Assembly: GCA_028874335.1 (NCBI GenBank)
Contig: JAPPJY010000037.1
Span: forward strand, 1 to 64,000
Length of the DNA stretch: 64,000 nucleotides
Source of the DNA: Gemmatimonadota bacterium
Lineage (GTDB): Bacteria; Latescibacterota; UBA2968; GCA-2709665
Direction: 5' to 3'
Made by a program: the position numbers and the translations under genes. Each line of letters begins with the position of its first letter. The stretch's first letter is position 1. Shown piece after piece: positions 1 to 7,474 of the stretch. The notes under the pieces were generated by a model. That model did no database searches. It had not been told where the DNA came from and saw only the letters and a program-made list of their open reading frames with translations.

Positions 1-62
1 TACGAGACTACGAGACTACGAGACTACGAGACTACGAGACTACGAGACTACGAGATTACGAA
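1..62. repeat. 8-bp tandem repeat ACTACGAG (left-edge array)
   Basis: Six perfect copies of ACTACGAG occupy 7-54, with a partial unit at 1-6 and a decayed unit (ATTACGAA) at 55-62. The array evidently continues to the left of the window. All units here carry A at position 4. The same unit, mixed with ACTGCGAG, forms a longer array at 26885-27076. It ends about 40 bp before the 3' end of the minus-strand serine hydrolase gene and codes for nothing. Confidence 0.9.
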
Positions 63-102
63 GAGAACGAAACTAAGGAGGCGGCCGCGGTACGGTTTGC
101 GA

Positions 103-1224
103 CTACATCACCGAGGCCGCGACCGCATTGCCCACCCGTGGCCGCAGAGGAGCCGCGCCTTGCGGGTCGTTGGTAAACAATACGCACGTCGTCTCCGTTT
201 CGGGATCCACCCACGCCACCGTGCCCGTCGCCCCCTCGTGTCCGAAGGTGTCGTCCGAAGTCAGATCGCCGAAGATTGAACTCACCCGATCGCGCAAACG
301 CCATCCCAACCCCCAGCGCTGTCTGAATCTGTCCGCCCGGACCAGGTCCGGCATCGCCGACGTCTGATCCGTTGTCATTGCGGCAACCGTCGCGGGCTTC
401 AGAATACGGATTCCGTTGAGCGCACCGCCGTACAGAAAGGCCTGACAGAGCGCCGTCATTTCAGATGCAGTCGTCAAGAGTCCTCCCCACGGGGCGCCGA
501 ATCCACGCCAGTAGTCAGAATTCCAGTTCCACGACACGGCGTCCGCCCCGCCGTATTCGCCGCTGCGGATTTTGACTTCGGATTCCCGCGGGTTCCGTTT
601 CATTGTCCCAAGCGTCGTATCCGCAAGTCCCAACGGATCGAAGAAGGAACGTTTCAAGAAGGTCCGGACGGGCGCCGCCTCCAATCGCTGGACAATCTCG
701 CCCAGCATCGCGATACCGCAACTCTGGTATGATATCCGCGTTCCGGGTTCAAAAAGCAGTTCCACGCCGCAAATGTGCTGTATGAAGACGTCCAGCGGCG
801 CGTGTTCGGACCGCAAAGCCAGATTCTGCGGGAGCATGTCCGGCAGTCCGGAAGTGTGGGTCAGGAGATGCCGTACCTGCACCCCTTCCTTGCCCGCCCG
901 ACCGAACTCCGCTACGAATTCCGTCACGGGGTCGTCCAGGCAGACCTTGCCCCGTTCCACGAGCAGCATGACGGCCGCCGCGACGATCGGCTTGGTAATG
1001 GATGCAACCAGGAACCGTGTATCCGGCTCCACCGGAGAACCTGCGGGGGCCAGCGTACGACGCCCGAAACACGCTGGCGGAAGGGCGATTCCGCCCCGCG
1101 ACACCTGCAGCACGGCGCCCATCAGCTTTCCGCGGACCACGGCCTCTTCCAGAATCCCGCAAGCCGACCGGATGCCTTCTTCGGATAACCCGATCTCGTC
1201 CGGGTTCTCGGTGTGTCGAATCAT
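103..1224 (-). CDS. Serine hydrolase, beta-lactamase/class C-like family
   Basis: 373 residues. The class C beta-lactamase/DD-peptidase fold is indicated by the nucleophile motif SITK at about 75-78, the tyrosine motif YQS at about 166-168 and a HEG triad near residue 329 in place of KTG. The conserved LLTHTSGL stretch lies at about 120-127. No signal peptide is visible, so the protein is probably cytoplasmic, as with many esterase-type members. The substrate (an ester, amide or D-amino peptide) cannot be told. It lies 35 bp downstream of the ornithine-cyclodeaminase-like gene on the same strand, so the two are probably cotranscribed. Overlapping open frames on the plus strand here are shadows. 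Confidence 0.85.
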   Translation of the reverse strand: MIRHTENPDEIGLSEEGIRSACGILEEAVVRGKLMGAVLQVSRGGIALPPACFGRRTLAPAGSPVEPDTRFLVASITKPIVAAAVMLLVERGKVCLDDPVTEFVAEFGRAGKEGVQVRHLLTHTSGLPDMLPQNLALRSEHAPLDVFIQHICGVELLFEPGTRISYQSCGIAMLGEIVQRLEAAPVRTFLKRSFFDPLGLADTTLGTMKRNPRESEVKIRSGEYGGADAVSWNWNSDYWRGFGAPWGGLLTTASEMTALCQAFLYGGALNGIRILKPATVAAMTTDQTSAMPDLVRADRFRQRWGLGWRLRDRVSSIFGDLTSDDTFGHEGATGTVAWVDPETETTCVLFTNDPQGAAPLRPRVGNAVAASVM

Positions 1225-1259
1225 TGCGCCTCCCCGGCATGTAAATCCAAAGGGCCTGA

Positions 1260-2231
1260 TTACAGGGGTAACTCGGTTCCGATTTTCAACTCCACCGCAC
1301 GACGGTAAACCAGGATTGCAGTCGCCATGTCTTCCAGGCCGAGCCCCAGATTGATCGCAATCGTACGCTCCTTCGCCGACTCCCGTCCGGGTTTCAGTCC
1401 CGCCGCGATTTCACCGAGGTCGGCATACGGCTGGGGCGTGTCGCGGAAATAGCCGGCCTGACGGTAATAATTCAGCTGGCCGGTATCGTCGCTTACCAGC
1501 TTGTCCGCTTCGCGGAACGCATCGTTTCGAATATATGAATCGAAGTCCAGAGGGCACGCAAACGACCCTTCGGACAACCAGCCGCTGCCAACCACAGGTT
1601 CAGGACGTCTCAGAACCGGGCCGCTGGTCACCACGATGTCCAGCCCACTCACCGCTTCCGAAGCCTCGCGAACCGGCTCTATCCGCACGTCCAGCCGGGG
1701 TCCCATTTCGGCCGCGAATCGAACGGCAAGGTCCGGATAGAGGTCGTAGGCCCTGACCTCCTGAATATCGAACACGCACGAGAGCGCTTCGAGATTGCCG
1801 CGGCCCTGGACGCCGCAGGCAACAATGCCAACCGTCGAACTGTCCTTGCGCGCCAGATATTTCGCGGCGACCGCGGTCGCCGCGCCCGTCCGCATCGCCG
1901 TGATCCACGTACAGTCCATAACGCACGTGGGAATGCCGGTTTCAGGATCGTTCAGTATCAGCAACCCGCTGATGTACGGCAACCCCTTTGCCTGGTTTTC
2001 AGGGTATCCCGACACCCACTTCATTCCCGCCGATTCAAGGCTCGGTATATACGCCGGCATCGCGTGAATGAACGCATCCGGTTGGGTGTGGATGCCCGGC
2101 TTGGGAGGCATCTCCACCTTGCCCTCTCCTTTCTCCACGAACATCCGGTCCAGCCCGTCGATGATTTCGGTCATCGAGAGATTCACCGCTTCCACGTCGT
2201 TTCTGGAGAGATACAATACGTCTTCGGACAT
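1260..2231 (-). CDS. Ornithine cyclodeaminase / mu-crystallin family protein
   Basis: 323 residues, the usual size for the family. The NAD(P)-binding turn reads ACGVQGRG at about 138-145, equivalent to the family's GxGxQ. Upstream of it are a lysine in SAGMKWVSG (about 71) and the arginine of TAMRTGAATA (about 114), both at family substrate-site positions. Members include ornithine cyclodeaminase, alanine dehydrogenase, ketimine reductase and opine-forming enzymes, and the sequence alone does not decide between them. A GGGAG ribosome site precedes the ATG. The gene is divergent from the phytanoyl-CoA dioxygenase gene across a 150-bp spacer and is followed by the serine hydrolase. Confidence 0.85.
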   Translation of the reverse strand: MSEDVLYLSRNDVEAVNLSMTEIIDGLDRMFVEKGEGKVEMPPKPGIHTQPDAFIHAMPAYIPSLESAGMKWVSGYPENQAKGLPYISGLLILNDPETGIPTCVMDCTWITAMRTGAATAVAAKYLARKDSSTVGIVACGVQGRGNLEALSCVFDIQEVRAYDLYPDLAVRFAAEMGPRLDVRIEPVREASEAVSGLDIVVTSGPVLRRPEPVVGSGWLSEGSFACPLDFDSYIRNDAFREADKLVSDDTGQLNYYRQAGYFRDTPQPYADLGEIAAGLKPGRESAKERTIAINLGLGLEDMATAILVYRRAVELKIGTELPL

Positions 2232-2381
2232 TGGTCGCTCCCGGGGGAAACTTGATCTGCGATCCGATGTTCTTTATCTTGCATCCGTCGCCCGCCGTCA
2301 ATCGACGGTGACTTTGCCCCCGTTTCTTCTATAGTCAGGCCGGAGAACGGGGAATCTCAGGCCACATTCGAAGGAAGCGAT

Positions 2382-3170
2382 ATGGACTGCCTCACGGACG
2401 AGCAGTGGGGACAATTCCAGAGTCAGGGCTATCTCCATCTTGGCAGGGTCGCCGGCGCGGACGAACTGAATGCTCTAAAGCAGCGCATCGACGATATCAT
2501 GCTCGGCACGGCACCCTTGGACTACAGCCGTATGTTGATGCAACTGGACGTCGTTGAAGGCCGGAAAGGTCCGGGACCCCAGACCAGGGGACATAAGGGC
2601 GCCACACTGAATTACCGGAAAATCCAGGATCTGGAGTTTGATAACCTGTTTCTCGCCTATATGCAGAAACCGCTGTTCCGGAGCATCTGCGCCGGCGTCT
2701 ACGGGACGAATGCGCCGGTGGCCTGCTTCCGCGCCATGTTTATGAACAAACCGGCCGGGAAGGGCCACGACCTGACCTGGCACCAGGACCGCTGGACCGA
2801 CCTCGACCGGGACCCACTCATTACCGTCTGGACGGCGTTAGACCCCGCCACGGTTGAAAACGGCTGCGTCAGAATCATCCCCGGGTCTCACAAATGGGGC
2901 CTGGTCAACCCCGATAACGCGAGCGGGTTCCTGAGTCCCGACCAGATCGACGAAAGGACGCGAAGCGCAGAGCACACCTTTCTGGAACTCGACGAGGGAG
3001 AGGTCGTTCTCCTGCACAACTGGCTGTTACACAGTTCCGGCACGAATCAGACGGACGTTCCCCGCAGGGCGTTCAGCGCCTGTTACATGCACGCGGCAAC
3101 AACGTCGGCGCGCGGCAATGCGTTTTCGGTCATTTTCGGCGCGGACGCACTGACGCCCCGGCCCTCGTAA
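2382..3170 (+). CDS. Phytanoyl-CoA dioxygenase (PhyH) family, Fe(II)/2-oxoglutarate oxygenase
   Basis: 262 residues. The iron-binding facial triad is visible as HQD (His134, Asp136) in TWHQDRW and the distal His217 in LLHSSGTN. An arginine (about 228-229, PRRAF) follows at the position that binds the 2-oxoglutarate carboxylate. GCVRIIPGSH before the distal His is typical of the PhyH superfamily. These enzymes hydroxylate small molecules, and the substrate here is unknown. A ribosome site AAGGAAG precedes the ATG at 2382. It is transcribed divergently from the OCD gene and converges on the Gfo/Idh/MocA gene, which ends 26 bp away. Expanded PhyH families are common in uncultured marine and sponge-associated phyla. 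Confidence 0.88.
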   Translation: MDCLTDEQWGQFQSQGYLHLGRVAGADELNALKQRIDDIMLGTAPLDYSRMLMQLDVVEGRKGPGPQTRGHKGATLNYRKIQDLEFDNLFLAYMQKPLFRSICAGVYGTNAPVACFRAMFMNKPAGKGHDLTWHQDRWTDLDRDPLITVWTALDPATVENGCVRIIPGSHKWGLVNPDNASGFLSPDQIDERTRSAEHTFLELDEGEVVLLHNWLLHSSGTNQTDVPRRAFSACYMHAATTSARGNAFSVIFGADALTPRPS

Positions 3171-3196
3171 CGCGGGATCGGCGCCCCACCGTTTTT

Positions 3197-4318
3197 TCAC
3201 TTGACCCACGCCCTCGAATCCGGAACATCCAGCCAGGCGCCGTCATTCGCGATCGATGCCTGGCTGATCAGTCCGGGAAGCGTCATGTCCATGGCTTCGT
3301 GGATCCCGATGGGGCAGGGCGCCGTTCCCATGATGGCGTTTACAAAATCCAGAATCTCGAAATAATCCCCACCCCCGTGGCCCGCCTGCAGCGCTTCTTC
3401 GGACGGATTGCGCCAGATCTCCGGCATATATTCTTCCTCCAGTTCCGACAGTTCCTTCCAGGAATTCCTGTCTTCGCACAGATCCGCGAGCCAGATCCGG
3501 TTCGCCTCACCCCTGGCGCGTGCGGACTCGTAACATCCCGTAGTCCCCTGAAGGACGTAGTTCGCCATCGAGTGAGGGCGGTCCGACAGCATATCTACAC
3601 GAATCTTGATCAACGAACCCCTCACGGTCTTGCACAGCATCACGCAGGAATCCTGATTCTCATATTGGTTCCCTCTGGGATCCGTGTAGTGATGCCCGCT
3701 GCCCTCGCAGCAGACCCGCGCCACGCGGTCGCCCACCATCCATTGAAGAATCGGGCCCAGGCTGTGCGTGCCGTAGGTGACGCCGTCGATCCCCGTCTGC
3801 CACTTCCGCCGCCAGGTTGTTATCTCGTTCAATCCTTTCAACTCGTGGACATATTCTCCCTCCGCGTAATAGACGTCGCCGAACAGCCCGCGCCTCACCA
3901 GTTCTTTCACGAGCACATTGGGTTTCATATACGTGAAATTCTCGGCCATCATGTACAAGGCGGTGGTGTCTGCGGCCGCGGCGACCAGGCGTTTGCACTC
4001 GTCCACCGAAACCGCGGCCGTCACCTCGCTCAGCACGTGGACGCCGGACTCCAGGGCGGCGATCGCCTGCGGCGCGTGGAACTGCATTGGCGTGCCGATA
4101 ATCACGGCATCCAGGTCGGATCCTTGCAGCATTTCCCCGTAGTCCGAATAGGTCTCCGAGGCGCCCAGCCTTTCTGCAGCCCCTTCCAGCATGTCCTCCC
4201 GGATGTCGCAAACGGCATGCAGACGGGCGGCGGGATGCGCGTCAATGGCCGCCCGAAAACTCCCGCCTCTGCCCGCCGCTCCAGCAACGCCGATATTCAA
4301 CCTTTCCAGGACTGCCAT
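3197..4318 (-). CDS. Gfo/Idh/MocA-family NAD(P)-dependent oxidoreductase
   Basis: 373 residues from the ATG at 4318. An in-frame upstream codon at 4348 would add ten residues of no apparent value. The Rossmann turn GVAGAAGRGG lies at residues 9-18, and the family segment EVTAAVSVDECKRLV (equivalent to EKP.a.t..e...l) follows at about 108-122. The C-terminal half is the alpha/beta sheet domain that binds a sugar or cyclitol. The gene stands alone on the minus strand, upstream of nothing obviously related, and converges with the PhyH gene. Likely role: oxidation or reduction of a sugar, inositol or sugar-derived compound. Confidence 0.88.
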   Translation of the reverse strand: MAVLERLNIGVAGAAGRGGSFRAAIDAHPAARLHAVCDIREDMLEGAAERLGASETYSDYGEMLQGSDLDAVIIGTPMQFHAPQAIAALESGVHVLSEVTAAVSVDECKRLVAAAADTTALYMMAENFTYMKPNVLVKELVRRGLFGDVYYAEGEYVHELKGLNEITTWRRKWQTGIDGVTYGTHSLGPILQWMVGDRVARVCCEGSGHHYTDPRGNQYENQDSCVMLCKTVRGSLIKIRVDMLSDRPHSMANYVLQGTTGCYESARARGEANRIWLADLCEDRNSWKELSELEEEYMPEIWRNPSEEALQAGHGGGDYFEILDFVNAIMGTAPCPIGIHEAMDMTLPGLISQASIANDGAWLDVPDSRAWVK

Positions 4319-4427
4319 GCCTTCATTCCCTTTCCGGACTGAATGCAAAGGAACACCCTATGCCGGCGATCCGCCGCGGGGTGGGTGACCGCATCCGAGA
4401 GATCGGGATTCCATTGGCGGAAAGCCG

Positions 4428-5258
4428 CTATCGCGCAGTCGCGAACGTCGGCACAACGCCCGATGCGTCAGTCCCTTGAGGGGCGCCTGAACTTTCGCCG
4501 GAGTACGGAACCCGAAAGCCATACGTTCTGAATTGCCCGAGAGCCGGCGCCGACTTCAGAAAGTCCACAAATCGCCGCGTATTCGCGCTATCCCGCCCCT
4601 TCACGATCGCAACGGGATAGACGATCGCGCCATGCGTGTCGGCCGGAAACACGGCCAGCACGTCCACCCCGTCGCTGGAAGCCGCGTCGGTCGCGTACAC
4701 GATGCCCGCGGCGCATGCGCCCTGCTCCACGAACGCGAGCGCCGCACGCACGTCCTGACCGACGGCCAGACGGCCCTTCAGATTCCCCCACCATCCCAGC
4801 CGGACGAACGCCTGCTTTGCGTATATTCCGGCCGGAACGAGTTCCGGGTCCGCTACCGCAAGCGGTCCCTCGAACGCCGCGGCAAAGTCAAAACCCTTCT
4901 CCCATTCGATAGGGAACCCCTCTCCGCCGGGTACCACAACCACCAGCGAGTTTCCAAGCAAGTCGGTCCGGGTATCCGGTCGAATCAGCCCTCGGGTCTC
5001 CAGGTAGTCCATCCACGCCGGATTCGCGGAGATGTAGACTCCGGCAGGCGCACCCCGTTCGATCTGTCTTGCCAACGTGGAAGACGCGGCGAATGAATAG
5101 CGGATTTCCAAACCGGTTTCCCTTTCGAATATCCCTTCAATCCGCTTCATTGAACCGATCAGACTGGCCGCAGCGTACACCCGGACGGGTTCACCCAGAA
5201 GCCGGGTATGCGTCGAACCCAATATGAACAGACACAACGTCAACCGGAATACAGTCAT
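4428..5258 (-). CDS. modA: Molybdate-type ABC transporter substrate-binding protein (ModA family)
   Basis: 276 residues from the ATG at 5258. The open frame extends to 5345, but the extra residues are translated from repeat A1 and precede a proper signal peptide (MTVFRLTLCLFILGSTHTRL). The mature part opens with VRVYAAASLIGSMKRI, the ModA hallmark in which Ala-Ala-Ser contacts the oxyanion, and continues with FAASSTLARQIERGAP and VYISANPAWMDYL, also family signatures. It should bind molybdate or tungstate in the periplasm. No modB or modC gene is in the window, so the permease partner must lie elsewhere. Its promoter region is occupied by repeat A1, ten bases upstream of the start codon. Confidence 0.88.
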   Translation of the reverse strand: MTVFRLTLCLFILGSTHTRLLGEPVRVYAAASLIGSMKRIEGIFERETGLEIRYSFAASSTLARQIERGAPAGVYISANPAWMDYLETRGLIRPDTRTDLLGNSLVVVVPGGEGFPIEWEKGFDFAAAFEGPLAVADPELVPAGIYAKQAFVRLGWWGNLKGRLAVGQDVRAALAFVEQGACAAGIVYATDAASSDGVDVLAVFPADTHGAIVYPVAIVKGRDSANTRRFVDFLKSAPALGQFRTYGFRVPYSGESSGAPQGTDASGVVPTFATAR

Positions 5259-5268
5259 TTCGATCTCA

Positions 5269-5430
5269 GAAGTTGTTTTAAAATTACCGGCGAGTTCCCG
5301 AGCGCGAGCGAAAAAGTGGCGGTCAAGGCGGGAAAATCCGCCCATATTTGTCTATACGGGTGGATTTGACCAACGCCGACCGGCGCTTTTGCAGCCGCGC
5401 GAAGACCGCTGGGAATTTTAAGACAGCTTC
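5269..5430. repeat. Family A inverted-repeat element, copy A1 (MITE/REP-like)
   Basis: 162 bp. The ends are inverted: AGAAGTTGTTTTAAAATT (5268-5285) pairs with the right end ending in CAGCTTCT at 16 of 18 positions. It is flanked by the direct repeat TCA (5266-5268 and 5431-5433). The interior shares long blocks with A2 (5629-5815) and A3 (27310-27497) but lacks a block of about 25 bp present in both. There is no transposase, so it would be a non-autonomous element. It lies directly upstream of modA. Confidence 0.85.
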
Positions 5431-5520
5431 TCAAGTGAGGGACGAATCCCGAATGGGTCAATCACGTCTTATTTAACAAAAAACACCATATGTTCAAACC
5501 GTTTTTTCAATCCCGACGGG

Positions 5521-5565
5521 CTCCGGGCCGGTCGCCCTCCGTCGGTCCGGCCTCTCTGCCCGGAG
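5521..5565. other. Strong GC-rich inverted repeat between two family A elements
   Basis: CTCCGGGC at 5521-5528 pairs with GCCCGGAG at 5558-5565, with GGCCGG and CCGGCC nested inside. No T-tract follows on either strand, so it is not a convincing terminator. The remainder of 5434-5588 holds nothing recognisable. Confidence 0.4.
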
Positions 5566-5588
5566 ATCTGAGGCACAGCCCGACCCGC

Positions 5589-5617
5589 TTGATAGCACAC
5601 CGGAATTCTTGTATACT
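5589..5617 (+). promoter_or_regulatory. Sigma-70-like promoter upstream of the TrpD-like gene
   Basis: TTGATA (5589-5594), a 17-bp spacer, then TATACT (5612-5617). The predicted start of transcription falls at the left end of repeat A2, so the A2 element would form almost all of the roughly 220-nt leader of the gene starting at 5843. Confidence 0.55.
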
Positions 5618-5628
5618 ATCGCCGATTA

Positions 5629-5815
5629 GAAGTTGTTTTAAAATTCCCGGCGAGTCCCGAGCGCGCGCGAAAATGTGTCGGTCAAGGCGGTCAAAGGCGC
5701 CCATATTTAATGTATCGTGGCTGCGCGCCCCTCGCCACTCTTGGGTGCTTTTGACCAACGCCGACCGACGCTTTTGCAGCCGCGCGAAGACCGCTGGGGG
5801 TTTTAAGACAGCTTC
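5629..5815. repeat. Family A inverted-repeat element, copy A2
   Basis: 187 bp, inverted ends as in A1, flanked by the direct repeat TTA (5626-5628 and 5816-5818). It contains the interior block ending in CTCGCCACTCTTGGGTG, shared with A3 and missing from A1. It sits between a promoter (5589-5617) and the TrpD-like gene, and so is probably transcribed as the gene's leader. Confidence 0.85.
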
Positions 5816-5842
5816 TTAATTTCCTATGAGGATGTGTTTGCC

Positions 5843-7369
5843 ATGACAAATGAGCGCTACACGGGCCCGAACCTCGAGGTGTTGGAAGCCCAATCCCGTG
5901 TCTGCACCGGACCTCATCAATCCCGGCCGTTGGGGGTGAAACCCGCCGACCCCCGGCCCGGCCGCATTCTGGAACTGATCCTGCGTTCCGTCAGGGAGGA
6001 ATTACCTGAGACGATGCGTGCATCGCCTGTCCAGATGGGTGCTTTCTTCGTCGCCATGACGCTGCGGCGCGGCTTTCCTTCCCGGACCCGGTGGAGTTGC
6101 GCCGAGACAGAAGCGTTTGAAGGGAATCGTGAGGCCCTTCGCCAATGCCTGCCGAAGGAGATGCTCTTTCTGCTGGACCCGTCCTCGAAGCTGAGACCAC
6201 AGGACGATCAGGAAGCTGTTCTCATTTCCGCGCTCGGCAAGGTCCTCGCCGGTGATCACCTGAGCTATGGCGAGACTCGCCGGATGTGTGGCGTCATCCT
6301 TGGCGGGCATGGGCGAGCGGCGCTCTATGGCGCGGCCCTCATCGGCCAGCGGATGAATCGCGAGACCTACGACGAGGCGCGCGGATACCTGGACGCCGCG
6401 TTTGACCCGTCCGGCGTTGTGGCGCTGAACGTCGGCTCGCTCACCCATTTCGGGGAACCCTACGACGGATCGAAGAGATACTTCCGGCCGACCCTTTTCG
6501 TCGCGGCGGCCAGGGCGGCGCTCGGACGCCCGACGGTACTGCACGGGGTGGATGGGATGCCGCCGAAATGGGGAGTCACGGACGAACAGATCCTGAAAGC
6601 GCTGGGGGCGAACGTCGATCTCTCTCTTGACCAGGCCGGAGGTCTGATCGAGAACCCCGAGGTCGGTTTTGCCTACGTCAGCCAGCGCATCTTCTCGCCC
6701 GCGGCCTACGCTTCCAGGGAACTTCGTACACACATCGGAAAGCGGCCTCCCTGGGCGGCAACGGAGAAGGCCCAGCAGCTTTTCGCGTGCCCGGGTGAAA
6801 ACCACATGGTGGTGGGCTATTACCATCCGGGGTACGAAGATATGTTTCTTCAACTGGCAGTGGACCGGGGGTTCAACTCATGCCTTGTCGTCAAGGGAAT
6901 GGAAGGCGGCAGTTCCCTGGGGCTGCGGCTGGGCAAACCCTCCGACGGCGAAAGGAAAGCCATCAACAACGTAAGGGGATTCCGGACTGTCGACGGGCGA
7001 ATTGAAACATACGATCGCGATGTCGACCCCGTCGACGCCGGATTCGGGTACGAACTTCAGCCGCGACCCGAATCCGTATCTGCAGACGCGTTTGCAAGAG
7101 CGGGCTTTGCCGCCCTTTCAGGCAAAAAAGGCTGGATCTACGACCAGATCGTACTCAATGCCGCAGCAAAAGACAATCTGCTGGGATTTGATGCCGACCC
7201 GTCAACGGCCATCGAACGCGCCAGGTACGCCATCGAGAGCGGCAGCGCCTTAACGCATCTGAAGGCATACGTCGACGCGTCGAACGGAATCGCTGGCCGG
7301 GCGTCTCGCAGTCTGCACGGTGCCGTAAGGCCGCAGCCACACGTCATTTCAAGGGACCACCCTGTTTAG
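5843..7369 (+). CDS. TrpD-fold phosphoribosyltransferase-like protein (anthranilate PRT / TrpD2-related)
   Basis: 508 residues. I chose the ATG at 5843, which has GAGG 11 bases upstream; an in-frame GTG at 5834 would add three residues. The middle of the protein follows the TrpD pattern: a helical N-domain with an active-site-like loop LTHFGEPYDGS (where TrpD has GTGGD), then AAARAALGRPTVLHGV and DEQILKALG, and later VVKGMEGGSSLG near residue 350. At 508 residues it is well over the 320-350 of TrpD or TrpD2, with extra sequence at both ends, and the diphosphate loop is altered. It is therefore probably not a tryptophan enzyme but a relative acting on another substrate or nucleic acid. No trp genes are nearby. 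The final base of its TAG stop belongs to repeat B1. Confidence 0.7.
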   Translation: MTNERYTGPNLEVLEAQSRVCTGPHQSRPLGVKPADPRPGRILELILRSVREELPETMRASPVQMGAFFVAMTLRRGFPSRTRWSCAETEAFEGNREALRQCLPKEMLFLLDPSSKLRPQDDQEAVLISALGKVLAGDHLSYGETRRMCGVILGGHGRAALYGAALIGQRMNRETYDEARGYLDAAFDPSGVVALNVGSLTHFGEPYDGSKRYFRPTLFVAAARAALGRPTVLHGVDGMPPKWGVTDEQILKALGANVDLSLDQAGGLIENPEVGFAYVSQRIFSPAAYASRELRTHIGKRPPWAATEKAQQLFACPGENHMVVGYYHPGYEDMFLQLAVDRGFNSCLVVKGMEGGSSLGLRLGKPSDGERKAINNVRGFRTVDGRIETYDRDVDPVDAGFGYELQPRPESVSADAFARAGFAALSGKKGWIYDQIVLNAAAKDNLLGFDADPSTAIERARYAIESGSALTHLKAYVDASNGIAGRASRSLHGAVRPQPHVISRDHPV

Positions 7370-7428
7370 CAGCCCGTTGAAAAAGTCCATCCGGGCTCGC
7401 CTGCAGAGCGACTTTATCAACGGACTGT
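7369..7428. repeat. Family B TA-flanked inverted-repeat element, short copy B1 (60 bp)
   Basis: 60 bp flanked by TA (7367-7368 and 7429-7430). The left end GCAGCCCGTTGAAAAAGTC and the inverted right end ACAGTCCGTTGATAAAGTC match at 16 of 19 positions. The left TA is the first two bases of the TAG stop of the TrpD-like gene, and the element's first base (G) completes the stop. It has the same length as B4 and the same termini as the 162-bp copies B2 and B3. Confidence 0.9.
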
Positions 7429-7474
7429 TAGCGACGAGCGAACGGGATCGGTTCACATCGAAGGGAACGAATCA

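Noticed and set aside
3299..4342. Plus-strand open frame opposite the Gfo/Idh/MocA gene
   Set aside because: Antisense shadow of a well-recognised gene, rich in His, Arg and Pro and with no ribosome site.
5259..5345. N-terminal extension of ModA, and likewise of the nuclease at 27392-27613
   Set aside because: Both extensions are translated from family A elements and precede proper signal peptides.
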